Below the pieces are notes generated by a model. That model did not search any database. It saw only the letters and a program-made list of their open reading frames with translations, and had not been told where the DNA came from. From Companilactobacillus hulinensis (GTDB lineage: Bacteria > Bacillota > Bacilli > Lactobacillales > Lactobacillaceae), in the NCBI RefSeq assembly GCF_003946555.1, contig NZ_RHOO01000023.1:1-42101 (forward strand): a stretch of DNA of 42,101 nt, in the 5' to 3' direction. The translations under genes were made by a program, and so were the position numbers. Position 1 is the first letter of the stretch. Each line of letters opens with the position of its first letter. This document shows positions 29,281 through 38,563 of this stretch, in pieces.

Positions 29281-30237
29281 CTAGAACTCTAAGCCACCAG
29301 TCTTAGCGGAAGGTAAGCTCAATCCGTCAAGAATATAGTCAGTTACACGTTGATACTCAGCTTTTGATGCAACTGTATACTTGTGTCCATCAATAGTTTT
29401 GTCTGTGCCATCAATGTGAGTAGTGTTTACATATTCTGTGAAGTGCTTGTAGCTCTTGATGATAGTTGTTAAATCATTGAAGGTCATGTTTGTTTGAACT
29501 TCACTTGATAATGTCTTGATGAAGTCTTGATTCATCAAAGCCTTAATAGTTGTGCACTTGTGCATAACAGCTGCCATTACTTCACCTTGACGAGATTCAT
29601 GAGCATAATATCCAGCATCAGTTGAACTTGTTTCTCTAGAATAAGCTAATGCTTTTGCTCCATCCATGTGAGTCTTGACACCTTTCTTGAAGCTATATCC
29701 ATAACTTGTAAAGCTTGATGTAGGTGTGATATCTAGTCCACCAACTTTGTCGATAACATTCAAGACGCCAGTTACATTAACTAATGCATAGTAATCAATG
29801 GGAACATTCAAAGTTTTTTGAACAGTTGTAATACTTGACTTTGCTTGTCCATGTTCAAAGGCTTCGCTGATTTCAGCTGGTGATTTGTCGTATCCTGGAA
29901 TCTTAACTGCTAGATCATGAGGAACACTGGTAATAGTAGTCTCTTCCTTCTTAGGATCGATAGTTAAGATCATCATGGTATCAGTCTTACCAGCATATGA
30001 ACGGGTAAAATCAGTTGTATCTGTACCCATCAATAAAACTGAAAATGGCTTCTTAGCTTTCAATAAAGCAGTGGTATCACGACTTCCACTCACATCTACC
30101 GGATCAAAAGAACCATTCACAGCACTCTTGACATCACGGTATCGTGATAAGCCCAAACCCAGACCGCCGATCAATAATACGGCGACTAGGGATAACAAAA
30201 CATTTCTCAAAAGGTGCTTTCTGTTATAACGTTTCAT
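29281..30237 (-). CDS. LCP-family protein (LytR-CpsA-Psr) with altered catalytic residues
   Basis: A 318-residue protein with one N-terminal membrane helix (LLSLVAVLLIGGLGLGL) and an extracellular LCP domain. LCP proteins attach undecaprenyl-linked polymers to peptidoglycan. Recognisable parts are FSVLLMGTDT, KTDTMMILTIDP, VPIDYYALVNVTGVLNVIDKVGG, MDGAKALAYSRE and ESRQGEVMAAV. Key arginines of the canonical motifs differ: the usual R-S-D-T reads KTDT, and the usual S-[IV]-P-R-D reads SVPHD. The gene sits inside the EPS operon, two bases after the flippase gene, so it is the expected ligase of this polysaccharide, though its catalysis may differ. Confidence 0.88.
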   Translation of the reverse strand: MKRYNRKHLLRNVLLSLVAVLLIGGLGLGLSRYRDVKSAVNGSFDPVDVSGSRDTTALLKAKKPFSVLLMGTDTTDFTRSYAGKTDTMMILTIDPKKEETTITSVPHDLAVKIPGYDKSPAEISEAFEHGQAKSSITTVQKTLNVPIDYYALVNVTGVLNVIDKVGGLDITPTSSFTSYGYSFKKGVKTHMDGAKALAYSRETSSTDAGYYAHESRQGEVMAAVMHKCTTIKALMNQDFIKTLSSEVQTNMTFNDLTTIIKSYKHFTEYVNTTHIDGTDKTIDGHKYTVASKAEYQRVTDYILDGLSLPSAKTGGLEF

Positions 30238-30239
30238 AC

Positions 30240-31667
30240 TTATTTCTTCTTTCTGCTGACGATCAACGACTTAGCTTCGTCAATGATCTTGGCTTTAAAT
30301 ATAATCAAAAGTACTGTGTAAAAAATCATGCCGATCACTACTTCAAGAATCAACATTTTCCATGCTACCGGCAAGATTCGATCTAGTTCAAAGACAACCT
30401 CGAACATCAATAATCCAGAAATCAGATACTTCGACCAATCGGAAAACAACTTGCGGTATACAATCTGTTTCCTAATCGAAAATAGTTGATACGCCGTAAT
30501 TGAGAACTCTGACAAAACGGTCGCAATCGTTGCTCCTACGGCACCCCATCTCATAATCAATGGGATATTAAAAATAATATTGACGATAGCTCCGATAACT
30601 ACCGAGATGGTATATGACTTCATCTGTTTAGTTGGAATCAAATACTGAATTCCCAAGACATTGCTCCAAGCAATTAATACGATAACGATCGACTCAATAA
30701 TCATAATCGGAATAACCGGCAAGAATCGTTTGGTGAAGAATAACGTAACGAACTTGGCGGTCACTGCCATCAATCCAAAAGTTATGGGAATAGCGATTGC
30801 ACTGACAAACTGAAAGCTCTGATACAAATAATGTCTTGTTTTCTCAACTTCACCTCTCGCAAACGCGTTGGCAACGTGAGGAAGCATTACTGTACCAGTC
30901 GCCGTAACGATAGCCAGTGCCATTTTGACCATTTTGTCTGATTGATCGAAATAACCTGTTGCTTCAACCGAGACCATAACTCCAAGCATTGTTTTGTTGA
31001 GAACGCCATATATCTGCATGGCAATCTGTGGCAAGAACAATACCATTGAAGGTTTCAGATGTTTCCAAATTTTCAAATGATGTAGGTCAGTCTTAACTAG
31101 ATACTTCTTAAGACTAGGGAAAAGTGTCAGATTACCTAACAACAATGATAGTGACAATATCAAAATATAAATACCGAGGTCGTGATAGGATTTAACGAAG
31201 GTGAAAATACTGATCAATGTCAAAATCTTGATCACGAAGTTTCTCATCACTGTCACATAAAAGTTCTCCACTCCCATGAAGAACCAGGAAATATCAAAGG
31301 CAGCGGCTATCAAAGAAACTGACTGTGCCAAATAATACAGGCGATACTGACCACTGATGAACAAAAATGCTCCAAAAGCTAGATATGCCAACACAATAGT
31401 GATGATTCTCATGAAGAATATTTCATAGAATGTTTGTGTCAGCTTCTGTCGATCACTCCTAACGAAGGCAATCTGACGATTGCCATACAGGTCGACTCCA
31501 ATGCTTCCGAAGACGATGAAATACTGAATCACAGAATTGGTATAGGAATTGATACCAACTCCGGTCGGACCTAATACTCTTGCCAAATACGGCGTCGTAA
31601 CCAGCGGAACCAGCAAGATGAACACTTGGTAGATAGCATTGTAGAGATAATTCTTAACGACTTTCAT
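30240..31667 (-). CDS. Wzx-type polysaccharide flippase
   Basis: A 475-residue protein with 12-14 hydrophobic segments of the MOP/PST superfamily. The opening NYLYNAIYQVFILLVPLVTTPYLARVLGP (adjoining motifs VPLVTTPYLARVLGP and GVGINSYTNS) is typical of RfbX/Wzx. It moves undecaprenyl-diphosphate-linked repeat units across the membrane to the polymerase. The gene starts at the base after the glf stop codon, so expression depends on coupling within the operon. A basic C-terminus (VSRKKK) is seen. Substrate specificity follows from the operon, which suggests a galactofuranose-containing unit. Confidence 0.92.
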   Translation of the reverse strand: MKVVKNYLYNAIYQVFILLVPLVTTPYLARVLGPTGVGINSYTNSVIQYFIVFGSIGVDLYGNRQIAFVRSDRQKLTQTFYEIFFMRIITIVLAYLAFGAFLFISGQYRLYYLAQSVSLIAAAFDISWFFMGVENFYVTVMRNFVIKILTLISIFTFVKSYHDLGIYILILSLSLLLGNLTLFPSLKKYLVKTDLHHLKIWKHLKPSMVLFLPQIAMQIYGVLNKTMLGVMVSVEATGYFDQSDKMVKMALAIVTATGTVMLPHVANAFARGEVEKTRHYLYQSFQFVSAIAIPITFGLMAVTAKFVTLFFTKRFLPVIPIMIIESIVIVLIAWSNVLGIQYLIPTKQMKSYTISVVIGAIVNIIFNIPLIMRWGAVGATIATVLSEFSITAYQLFSIRKQIVYRKLFSDWSKYLISGLLMFEVVFELDRILPVAWKMLILEVVIGMIFYTVLLIIFKAKIIDEAKSLIVSRKKK

Positions 31668-32783
31668 CTATTCGAATTCTCGTTTGACCAACTCTAGTGC
31701 CGCCATGATGGTTTGATCCATATTATAGTAACGATACAAACCCAAGCGACCACCGAATAAAACATTGGGACATGTTTGTCTAGCCAAGTTTACATATTGC
31801 GCATAAAGCTGTTTGTTCTGCTGATTATTAACCGGATAATACGGCTCATCCCCACGATGAAAGTCCTGTGGAAACTCACGTGTTATCACTGTTTTGTTCT
31901 TATTTCCTTTACCAAATTCAAAATGCTTGTGTTCAATGATTCTGGTATACGGCGTCTGTGCATCAGTGTAATTAACGACCGCATTGCCTTGGAAATTGTC
32001 CACATCACGTACTTCAGTCTCGAAGCGAAGGCTGCGATATGACAGATCACCTAGTTTATAATCGAAGAACTGATCGATCATACCTGTGAAGATCACCTTC
32101 GTATTCGGATCATTCAAATAACTATCCCTGCCATCGAAGAAGTCGACATTGAGTTTGACATCTATCAGATCACTTGCCAATAATTGTTCAATAATCTGGG
32201 TATAACCACCCATTGGTATACCTTGATATCGGTCATTGAAGTAATTATTGTCATACGTGAATCGAACTGGAAGCCGACGAATTATGAATGCCGGCAACTT
32301 CAACGCTGATTCACCCCACTGCTTCTCGGTATAACCCTTGATCAGCTTCTGATAGACATCGAACCCGACTAGTGATTCTGCCTGTTCCTCCAAGTTTTTG
32401 GGAGGACCAGACAGATTCAATTCTGACTTTTGCTCTTCAATCTTTGCTTTTGCCTGCTCCGGAGTTATCACACCCCAGAGCTTATTAAAGGTATTCATAT
32501 TGAATGGCAGATTATAGATTTCACCATTAAAGTTGGCAATCGGAGAATTGACATAATTATTGAACTCAGCGAACTGATTGACATAATCCCAGATCTCCTT
32601 TGATTGTGTATGAAAAATATGTGCGCCATACATATGAACCTGAATACCTTCGATTTCCTTCGTATAAATATTCCCACCAACATGTCCACGCTTCTCGATC
32701 ACCGTCACATGATGACCACGCTTGGCCGCTTCATATGCGAATACTGAACCAAATAATCCTGACCCAACCACCAAATAATTCAT
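31668..32783 (-). CDS. glf: UDP-galactopyranose mutase
   Basis: A 371-residue flavoenzyme that converts UDP-galactopyranose into UDP-galactofuranose. The start at 32783 has AAGGTGA six bases upstream; an ATG 15 bases earlier precedes that site. The N-terminal FAD fold reads YLVVGSGLFGSVFAYEAAKRG. GGNIYTKEIEGIQVHMYGAHIFHT is the conserved flavin-binding segment (parts GGNIYT and YGAHIFHT). GYTEKQWG, RLPVRFTYDNNYFNDRYQGIP and GGRLGLYRYYNMDQTI complete the family signature. Its presence implies galactofuranose in this polysaccharide. It stands between the GT32-like gene and the flippase. Confidence 0.95.
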   Translation of the reverse strand: MNYLVVGSGLFGSVFAYEAAKRGHHVTVIEKRGHVGGNIYTKEIEGIQVHMYGAHIFHTQSKEIWDYVNQFAEFNNYVNSPIANFNGEIYNLPFNMNTFNKLWGVITPEQAKAKIEEQKSELNLSGPPKNLEEQAESLVGFDVYQKLIKGYTEKQWGESALKLPAFIIRRLPVRFTYDNNYFNDRYQGIPMGGYTQIIEQLLASDLIDVKLNVDFFDGRDSYLNDPNTKVIFTGMIDQFFDYKLGDLSYRSLRFETEVRDVDNFQGNAVVNYTDAQTPYTRIIEHKHFEFGKGNKNKTVITREFPQDFHRGDEPYYPVNNQQNKQLYAQYVNLARQTCPNVLFGGRLGLYRYYNMDQTIMAALELVKREFE

Positions 32784-32816
32784 CAACTTCACCTTCATTC
32801 ACACTCGATACACAAT

Positions 32817-33764
32817 TCAAACATGCTGCTCATACAGATAACTATAAAAAGTCTTATCTTGCTGCTTCGTACGACTCCGATAAGCTACTTTATTGGATAG
32901 CTTGAAAACACTGGTATTCTTAGTGATCTTCTCCAGCAGCTTCTCGTCAAACTTCTGGTTCATCACCGGTGACAACTGCTCACAATTAACATTATTAGAA
33001 GGAACCTTGTTCAGTTTCTCCTTAAAACCACCAATGTTATTCTTATAAGCAATGTCAAAGATGTAATCGGTCAAGAAATAATCTGGAATAGTAAGATTGT
33101 TCTCCAAATAATATGTCAGACAATCATTGACGAACTTGAATATCATCTGTCCAGAATGTCCGCCCAAACAATAAATGACCCAGCGACCTTTGGGGATAAA
33201 CTTACTACCGAAGTCCGGAATTCCCTTGATAGTTATCAAGTCGTGATCAACAAAGTTCAATTGATTCAAGAAATTGTTGTCTTCAGCGACATACATTGTA
33301 CTGTCGAGCCAGACACCACCATATTCAAAGAGGATCTTTGTACGGATATAATCTGAAAAAGTTGTATATTTGATTTTTCCAGCATCGAAATTTGCTTGAA
33401 TATGTTCTGGAATATCAATGAAATCTGCGATGTTCTCTTGATTGAGCAGAATCACACGCTTGTTCAATCTTGCTCTCATCAAGGCAATATTTTGCTTGAT
33501 GAATGGTGGAACATCCCTGACCTGCCACCACATGACCCAGATAATCTTGTCAGTCAGAACTGGATCAACTTTGATCAGTTCATCGTGCCAAAACGTCGTC
33601 GGTACATCCTGAATCGTCTTTTGAATATTTCGTTCGACCATTCGATGATAAGGATTGTAAACAAATCCCGGTAAGATAGACTTCTTGCCATGTGTTATTA
33701 GCTTTAATAAGTTTTCGGAACGATAAATATATTTCAAATAAGTATTCAATACGGCTTGTGACAT
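32817..33764 (-). CDS. GT32-like capsular polysaccharide glycosyltransferase
   Basis: A 315-residue enzyme of the capsular polysaccharide synthesis / GT32-type group. The sugar-binding region reads KIIWVMWWQVRDVPPFIKQN, and the metal-binding DxD-like motif lies in ILFEYGGVWLDSTMYV. GIPDFGSKFIPKGRWVIYCLGG (parts GIPDFGSKF and WVIYCLGGH) continues the family pattern. It is cytoplasmic or peripheral. The start at 33764 follows GAGGTGATAT; the longer frame overlaps the preceding gene. The donor sugar is not evident. Confidence 0.82.
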   Translation of the reverse strand: MSQAVLNTYLKYIYRSENLLKLITHGKKSILPGFVYNPYHRMVERNIQKTIQDVPTTFWHDELIKVDPVLTDKIIWVMWWQVRDVPPFIKQNIALMRARLNKRVILLNQENIADFIDIPEHIQANFDAGKIKYTTFSDYIRTKILFEYGGVWLDSTMYVAEDNNFLNQLNFVDHDLITIKGIPDFGSKFIPKGRWVIYCLGGHSGQMIFKFVNDCLTYYLENNLTIPDYFLTDYIFDIAYKNNIGGFKEKLNKVPSNNVNCEQLSPVMNQKFDEKLLEKITKNTSVFKLSNKVAYRSRTKQQDKTFYSYLYEQHV

Positions 33765-33778
33765 CGATATCACCTCGC

Positions 33779-34675
33779 TCAATTCCTGTGTAAATATCGA
33801 ATCTCTGGATTAAAAAAGCGTCCGGAAACAATTCCGTGTGTCATAACCTTTAACTTTTTAAAACGCCGTTCAACATGACGTCCACAAGCTACTCGCACTA
33901 CTTCCCAACTCATCCCAGCGTATGATTTCAATCGCAACTTGCCATGCTCTTTACGAGCTAGGAACATGCGATTGCGAAATGAGTAGAAATAGCGGTCGAT
34001 CCGATTGCTATCGTCAGTAACGATATCGACGCCAGTATTGGCAGCCATCTTGTGGATAACGATGCTTTCTGGAACGAAGTATGAAGTACAACGAGCACTC
34101 AATCTGGAGGTATATTCTGAATCATCCCCCCAGATGAAGAACTCCTTATATGGCAATCCAACTCGCTGGATCATCACTCTTGGTATCAATAACGATACGA
34201 ATGATGCTGATTTGATAACTGGCAAGAATTCATTTTGACCAACATTTTGATTCCAACGCAGTGGATCAACGACTGGTATGTTCATCAGCGCCGGCTTGTT
34301 ATCAGTCCAACGAACATTGCTGGCTAAAAAACCAAACTTATCAAGTGTTGAACCAGCTTTTAATAATTGATCCAACGTATCAGGCTCTGGAATCGTATCG
34401 TCATCCATCAACCAGAGGTAATCGTTATTTTCATGCTCCATAAAGTTCTTGATTCCTTCAAAGAATCCACCAGAACCACCAAGATTTGTTTTCATATGAC
34501 AAACTACATAACGCAGATCTTCTAGTGAATCCAAGTAATCAGCAGTGCCATCACTACTGTGATTGTCAATAATCAGTATCTTCTCAACTGGCACAGATTG
34601 ATTATCAATTGCTTGCAGACATTCTTTTAACAAATTCAATCGATTATATGTAACTACCAATGCTGTGACTGACAT
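33779..34675 (-). CDS. GT2 glycosyltransferase, GlfT2-like
   Basis: A 298-residue GT-A enzyme. VTALVVTYNRLNLLKECL begins the domain, LIIDNHSSDGT binds nucleotide, NLGGSGGFFEG is a motif of the rhamnosyl/galactofuranosyl branch of GT2, WLMDDDTIPEPD carries the DDD metal site, and FIWGDDSEYTSRL the later acidic motif. Because glf is in the same operon, it is the best candidate for the galactofuranosyltransferase (inference). The ATG is preceded by AGGAGG. It runs 12 bp after the preceding GT2 gene. Confidence 0.85.
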   Translation of the reverse strand: MSVTALVVTYNRLNLLKECLQAIDNQSVPVEKILIIDNHSSDGTADYLDSLEDLRYVVCHMKTNLGGSGGFFEGIKNFMEHENNDYLWLMDDDTIPEPDTLDQLLKAGSTLDKFGFLASNVRWTDNKPALMNIPVVDPLRWNQNVGQNEFLPVIKSASFVSLLIPRVMIQRVGLPYKEFFIWGDDSEYTSRLSARCTSYFVPESIVIHKMAANTGVDIVTDDSNRIDRYFYSFRNRMFLARKEHGKLRLKSYAGMSWEVVRVACGRHVERRFKKLKVMTHGIVSGRFFNPEIRYLHRN

Positions 34676-34687
34676 TTTCCTATCCTC

Positions 34688-35689
34688 CTAGTAATGAACC
34701 AGATCCATCTTCCAAATTGCCAAGTAATGGATCGCGGGGAACAGGAGAAAATGTGACTTGATCAACATGCGCATTGGTAGATTAATATCACGAACTTCGA
34801 AGTAATAATCATCTTTAACGTGTTGATAAAACGACATTAACTCGCTCTTAGTCTTCATCCGCAAAGGTTCAATTGCGATGATCTTCAACTGAGTTGCGAT
34901 CATTCGACTGAGACGATTGACCATTAGTTCACGCTGATTCTCGTTCAAGACATCCAAATGTTCAGAAATATAACTGTTCACGTGACTAACGACCATCTTG
35001 TGCTGCTTGGAATTCTTGATCATGTTGCTCAAGCTGATCGACTGAACCGACTGGTTAACACGGTAGTTGTATAGTGGCAGATCAATGAACTTGAATGTCT
35101 TCACATAAGGAATCGGATAGAGAATGTATTCAATATCGACGTAATAAGCATGGCGGTCGATATTGATGTCATTTTCTTGCAATAGCTTCGTGCGCAAAGT
35201 GTACGTATGCATTGACGGAACTGGGTCGATTCCTTGTTCTTTCAAGTAATATTTTTGTTGCCACTTAATGTTTCCTGGCTTGATTTCTTTGAGATGTTTC
35301 TTCTTTGTTTTGTCATTGAATGCCCAAAACGGTGTCAGGATCAAATCTGAATCCTCACGTTTTAACAGACAAACGAATCGATCCAAATGAGCACTATCCA
35401 ACCAATCATCAGCATCAACAACTTTGAAATAACGACCAACTGCGTACTTGATTCCCGTGTTGATAGTTGAACCATGACCACCATTCTCTTGGGTAATCAA
35501 ACGAATCGAATTAGGATACTGCGCTACATATTTAGCGGCAATATCAGCGGTAGCATCGGTTGACCCGTCATTAACAACAATGATATCTAGACGTTTCAAT
35601 GTCTCGCACTGAACCAAGTTATCCAGCACGTTACTCAAGAACTTTTCAGCGTTATAACTTGGTATAACGATCGATAATAATTTATCCAT
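34688..35689 (-). CDS. GT2 glycosyltransferase
   Basis: A 333-residue GT2 enzyme with LLSIVIPSYNAEKFL, IIVVNDGSTDATADIA, ENGGHGSTINTGIKYA and the metal site VVDADDWLDSAH. The C-terminal third is basic and helical (SHFLLFPAIHYLAIW), probably membrane-associated. It forms one linkage of the EPS repeat unit. The gene begins four bases after the stop of the GT4 gene at 35694, which suggests translational coupling. Confidence 0.88.
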   Translation of the reverse strand: MDKLLSIVIPSYNAEKFLSNVLDNLVQCETLKRLDIIVVNDGSTDATADIAAKYVAQYPNSIRLITQENGGHGSTINTGIKYAVGRYFKVVDADDWLDSAHLDRFVCLLKREDSDLILTPFWAFNDKTKKKHLKEIKPGNIKWQQKYYLKEQGIDPVPSMHTYTLRTKLLQENDINIDRHAYYVDIEYILYPIPYVKTFKFIDLPLYNYRVNQSVQSISLSNMIKNSKQHKMVVSHVNSYISEHLDVLNENQRELMVNRLSRMIATQLKIIAIEPLRMKTKSELMSFYQHVKDDYYFEVRDINLPMRMLIKSHFLLFPAIHYLAIWKMDLVHY

Positions 35690-35693
35690 GGGC

Positions 35694-36764
35694 TTACCCC
35701 ATTTCCTGTAGAATCTTTAGCAAATTCTTAAAATAGTTTTCAGTATAAAATTGTTTGATTGAAGTTTTGATACTTGAACCTTGATAATTCTTGCGGTTCA
35801 CAGAGACCTCAATCATTTTGTCCTTTAACTCATCCAAATCCCCAGGTTCATATAGCAATCCGTTCTCAAAAGTAACTTCATCCATTGGACCAGTCGCAAC
35901 ATTAGCCGCTACAACTGGTAGTCCATGTGACATTGCTTCCAATATCGACATCGGCAATCCTTCATAGGTTGAAGTCAGAACGAACGCCGTTGCGGCGCTG
36001 ATCTCACTCCACGGATCAGTGTGCCAACCACGAAAGCTTACGCAGCTATCTAGTTGCAATTGATGCACCAATTCGTGCAACCGCAAAATATCTGGACCAC
36101 TGCCCCAGAACTCTAGTTGTGCTTCTGGCAGTTCTTTTCTTACTAAGAAGAAGCCATGCAACAGTTCTTGTAGATTCTTCTGACCCCGATACTCCAATCT
36201 GCCAACATAGATATATTTGGGATGGTTGCTATCGACTATCTGTTCTGTTGTCGCTTCAATTGGATTGAATACTGTCAGAATCTTTTTATCGGATATCCCC
36301 ATATCCAATAACTGTTGCTTGATACCAGTTGAAATTGCTAAGTGATAATCAGCTAATTTGAAGTCTGCTTGATTATCTACAAACTTTTGATCAAGTGAAA
36401 AATGAATCCAGTCAGTAATACGATAATGCTTGTGGAATATCTTCCTGATCCTATAACTTAATCTGATGTAATTCGGTGATAAAACAACCAAATTATCAGC
36501 CTTAGTGAAGATCAGGTAGACCAATAGATTGATTACTCCGAACACTCGCATCAGTTTGTTATCAAATAATCGCCAACCGAAGATATAATCGCCACGATGG
36601 TTGAAAACGTTACTTCCGTGATAGGCAAACGGTAGAACAAAGCGTACTTTCAGATCTGCCAACTTGTGACTACCAAAGTATGCATCCCACTTACGAAGCA
36701 CCGTTTCAGTCCCACCAATGTAGGGTGGAAATAAGTACGGTAAAACAACATCTACATGCCTCAT
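35694..36764 (-). CDS. GT4 glycosyltransferase
   Basis: A 356-residue retaining GT-B enzyme. The N-terminal acceptor domain has PYLFPPYIGGTETVLRKW; the C-terminal donor domain has YIYVGRLEYRGQKNLQEL, the nucleotide-sugar pocket LEFWGSGPD and the GT4 signature STYEGLPMSILEAMSHGLPVV (core EGLPMSILEAMSHGLP). Its start overlaps the previous gene's stop by four bases (ATGA), so the two GT4 genes are coupled. It adds one sugar in the cytoplasm to the lipid-linked EPS unit. Confidence 0.9.
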   Translation of the reverse strand: MRHVDVVLPYLFPPYIGGTETVLRKWDAYFGSHKLADLKVRFVLPFAYHGSNVFNHRGDYIFGWRLFDNKLMRVFGVINLLVYLIFTKADNLVVLSPNYIRLSYRIRKIFHKHYRITDWIHFSLDQKFVDNQADFKLADYHLAISTGIKQQLLDMGISDKKILTVFNPIEATTEQIVDSNHPKYIYVGRLEYRGQKNLQELLHGFFLVRKELPEAQLEFWGSGPDILRLHELVHQLQLDSCVSFRGWHTDPWSEISAATAFVLTSTYEGLPMSILEAMSHGLPVVAANVATGPMDEVTFENGLLYEPGDLDELKDKMIEVSVNRKNYQGSSIKTSIKQFYTENYFKNLLKILQEMG

Positions 36765-37849
36765 ACCGCTACACCACTGACACCAGATAAGTAAATGGCC
36801 TCGATGGCATCAACCATATTCATCACGTTGTACTTCTTCTCATACAATTGATAACTGGCATCTGAGAATTCTGTTTTATCATTAATCACCGTTGTGAACG
36901 CCGTGGTTAATTTCGCACTATCATTAATAATTTCATCTGTTAAAAGGATTCCGTTGTGGTCGACCAATTCCTTATGACCGATAACATCCGTGATAAGTAA
37001 CGGCATCTTCTCAGAAATAGCTTCAAGAACTGAGAACGGCTGACCTTCATAACGTGACGTTGAAAAGAAGACATCGGACGACTCCAGATATTTGTAGGGA
37101 TTGTTGCGGTAACCGATAAAATGAACTTTGGCACTCAATCCTAGACGTACCACTTCGGCACGACATTCGTTGAGCATCGGACCATCTCCGACCCAAGTGA
37201 AGTTACTATTCGGCATCGCCTTAGTGATCTTGGCGGCAATCTTGATGAATAACTGTGGGTTCTTCTGAAAGCTACAACGAGCAACATTTACGAAGCTGGT
37301 CGCGGGATGTTGTACCTTCTCATATTCGTGGAATGGTACTCCGTTATTGATTACGACTGACTGACCTTGTGTGACTAACTTATTAGCTAATGCATAATCT
37401 TGTTCACCGTCTGAAACATGTATAACTTTTGCAAAATGGCGGCTCATGAACTTCTCAGCTATCTTCAAAATCGTATTTTTGACATGTCCACGATCAACTT
37501 CTGAGAAGTAAGCATGTGGTGTGAAGACGATTGGTGGACAATCATGATAATGCATCTTATATAGAACCATCGTGATACCAGCAATCGTGCTGTGTGCATG
37601 TACCAGTTGGATGTTCTTATCGATGATCAACTTATGCAGGCACTTTAAGACTGACAAATATTTGAACATATGCTTGGGAAATGCTGACAACCGATCGTCA
37701 GTCAGATACTTCTTAGGAATTTCAGCACCACGCTTGGAACTGACCAAGGTGATCATCTCGACATCTTTGGTATCGGCGAACTCATTCAAGTAATCAACTT
37801 GACGCTTAACGCCGCCACCGTATGCCTCGCAAATTTCTAGGACTTTCAT
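36761..37849 (-). CDS. GT4 glycosyltransferase
   Basis: A 362-residue GT-B enzyme. KVLEICEAYGGGVKRQV opens the acceptor domain and HAHSTIAGITMVLYK contains the usual H-x-H-S. VNVARCSFQKNPQLFI, FTWVGDGPMLNECRAE and RYEGQPFSVLEAISEKMPLL form the donor domain. It resembles EpsD/EpsF-type transferases and may act just after the priming transferase, being the next gene in the operon (12 bp downstream). Substrates are not evident from sequence. Confidence 0.9.
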   Translation of the reverse strand: MKVLEICEAYGGGVKRQVDYLNEFADTKDVEMITLVSSKRGAEIPKKYLTDDRLSAFPKHMFKYLSVLKCLHKLIIDKNIQLVHAHSTIAGITMVLYKMHYHDCPPIVFTPHAYFSEVDRGHVKNTILKIAEKFMSRHFAKVIHVSDGEQDYALANKLVTQGQSVVINNGVPFHEYEKVQHPATSFVNVARCSFQKNPQLFIKIAAKITKAMPNSNFTWVGDGPMLNECRAEVVRLGLSAKVHFIGYRNNPYKYLESSDVFFSTSRYEGQPFSVLEAISEKMPLLITDVIGHKELVDHNGILLTDEIINDSAKLTTAFTTVINDKTEFSDASYQLYEKKYNVMNMVDAIEAIYLSGVSGVAV

Positions 37850-37861
37850 AACATCACCCCA

Positions 37862-38515
37862 TTAATACGCCCCATTGGGCTTGAAAAATAATGCAACTGT
37901 TCGGATCAAGACGTACAAGTCGAACAAAAAACTGCAGCGGTTAATATATTCCAGATCCAGATGAACCATTTCGTCGAATCCTACATTGCTACGACCACTG
38001 ATCTGCCATAATCCAGTACATCCGGGTTTTACATCCAAACGTTGCTTATCAAAACTGTCATACTTGGCAACTTCATCAGGCAAAGGCGGACGTGGACCAA
38101 CTAGGCTCATCTCGCCAATGACCACGTTCAATAACTGTGGCAATTCATCTAGACTGTACTTTCTGATGAAGTGACCAACTCTAGTAACACGCGGATCATG
38201 CTTGATCTTGAACATTGCTCCTGTTACTTCATTCTTACCGGCTAACTTTTGGAGCTGCTTGTCGGCATTGACACACATTGAACGGAACTTGAACATCTCA
38301 AATGGCTTCTCTAGTTTGCCAACCCTGATTTGTTCATAGAATACCGGTCCATGAGGATCATCAAACTTGATTGCTAAGGCCACAATTAGGAAAATTGGCG
38401 ATAACAATATCAGTCCACAGAGACTGGCGAATACATCAAAACTTCGCTTAAGAATTCTATAAAAATATCGATGCTGTTGATAAACAACATCCACTGAACT
38501 TTTCCAATATTCCAT
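37862..38515 (-). CDS. Undecaprenyl-phosphate sugar phosphotransferase (priming transferase)
   Basis: A 217-residue monotopic enzyme that starts repeat-unit synthesis by transferring a sugar-phosphate to undecaprenyl phosphate. The N-terminal helix FDVFASLCGLILLSPIFLIV is followed by the catalytic core GPVFYEQIRVGK, FEMFKFRSM, HDPRVTRVGHFIRKYSLDELPQ (core RKYSLDELPQ), VGEMSLVGPRPPLP-type signature and KPGCTGLWQISGRS. It is the short form without the four-helix WcaJ/CpsE N-terminal region. The ATG at 38515 has AGAGG upstream. The first sugar is likely Gal-1-P or Glc-1-P. Confidence 0.93.
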   Translation of the reverse strand: MEYWKSSVDVVYQQHRYFYRILKRSFDVFASLCGLILLSPIFLIVALAIKFDDPHGPVFYEQIRVGKLEKPFEMFKFRSMCVNADKQLQKLAGKNEVTGAMFKIKHDPRVTRVGHFIRKYSLDELPQLLNVVIGEMSLVGPRPPLPDEVAKYDSFDKQRLDVKPGCTGLWQISGRSNVGFDEMVHLDLEYINRCSFLFDLYVLIRTVALFFKPNGAY

Positions 38516-38563
38516 ATACAAGACCTCTTTGAATCTCCCACTAACTCAAAAGGCCTGATACCC

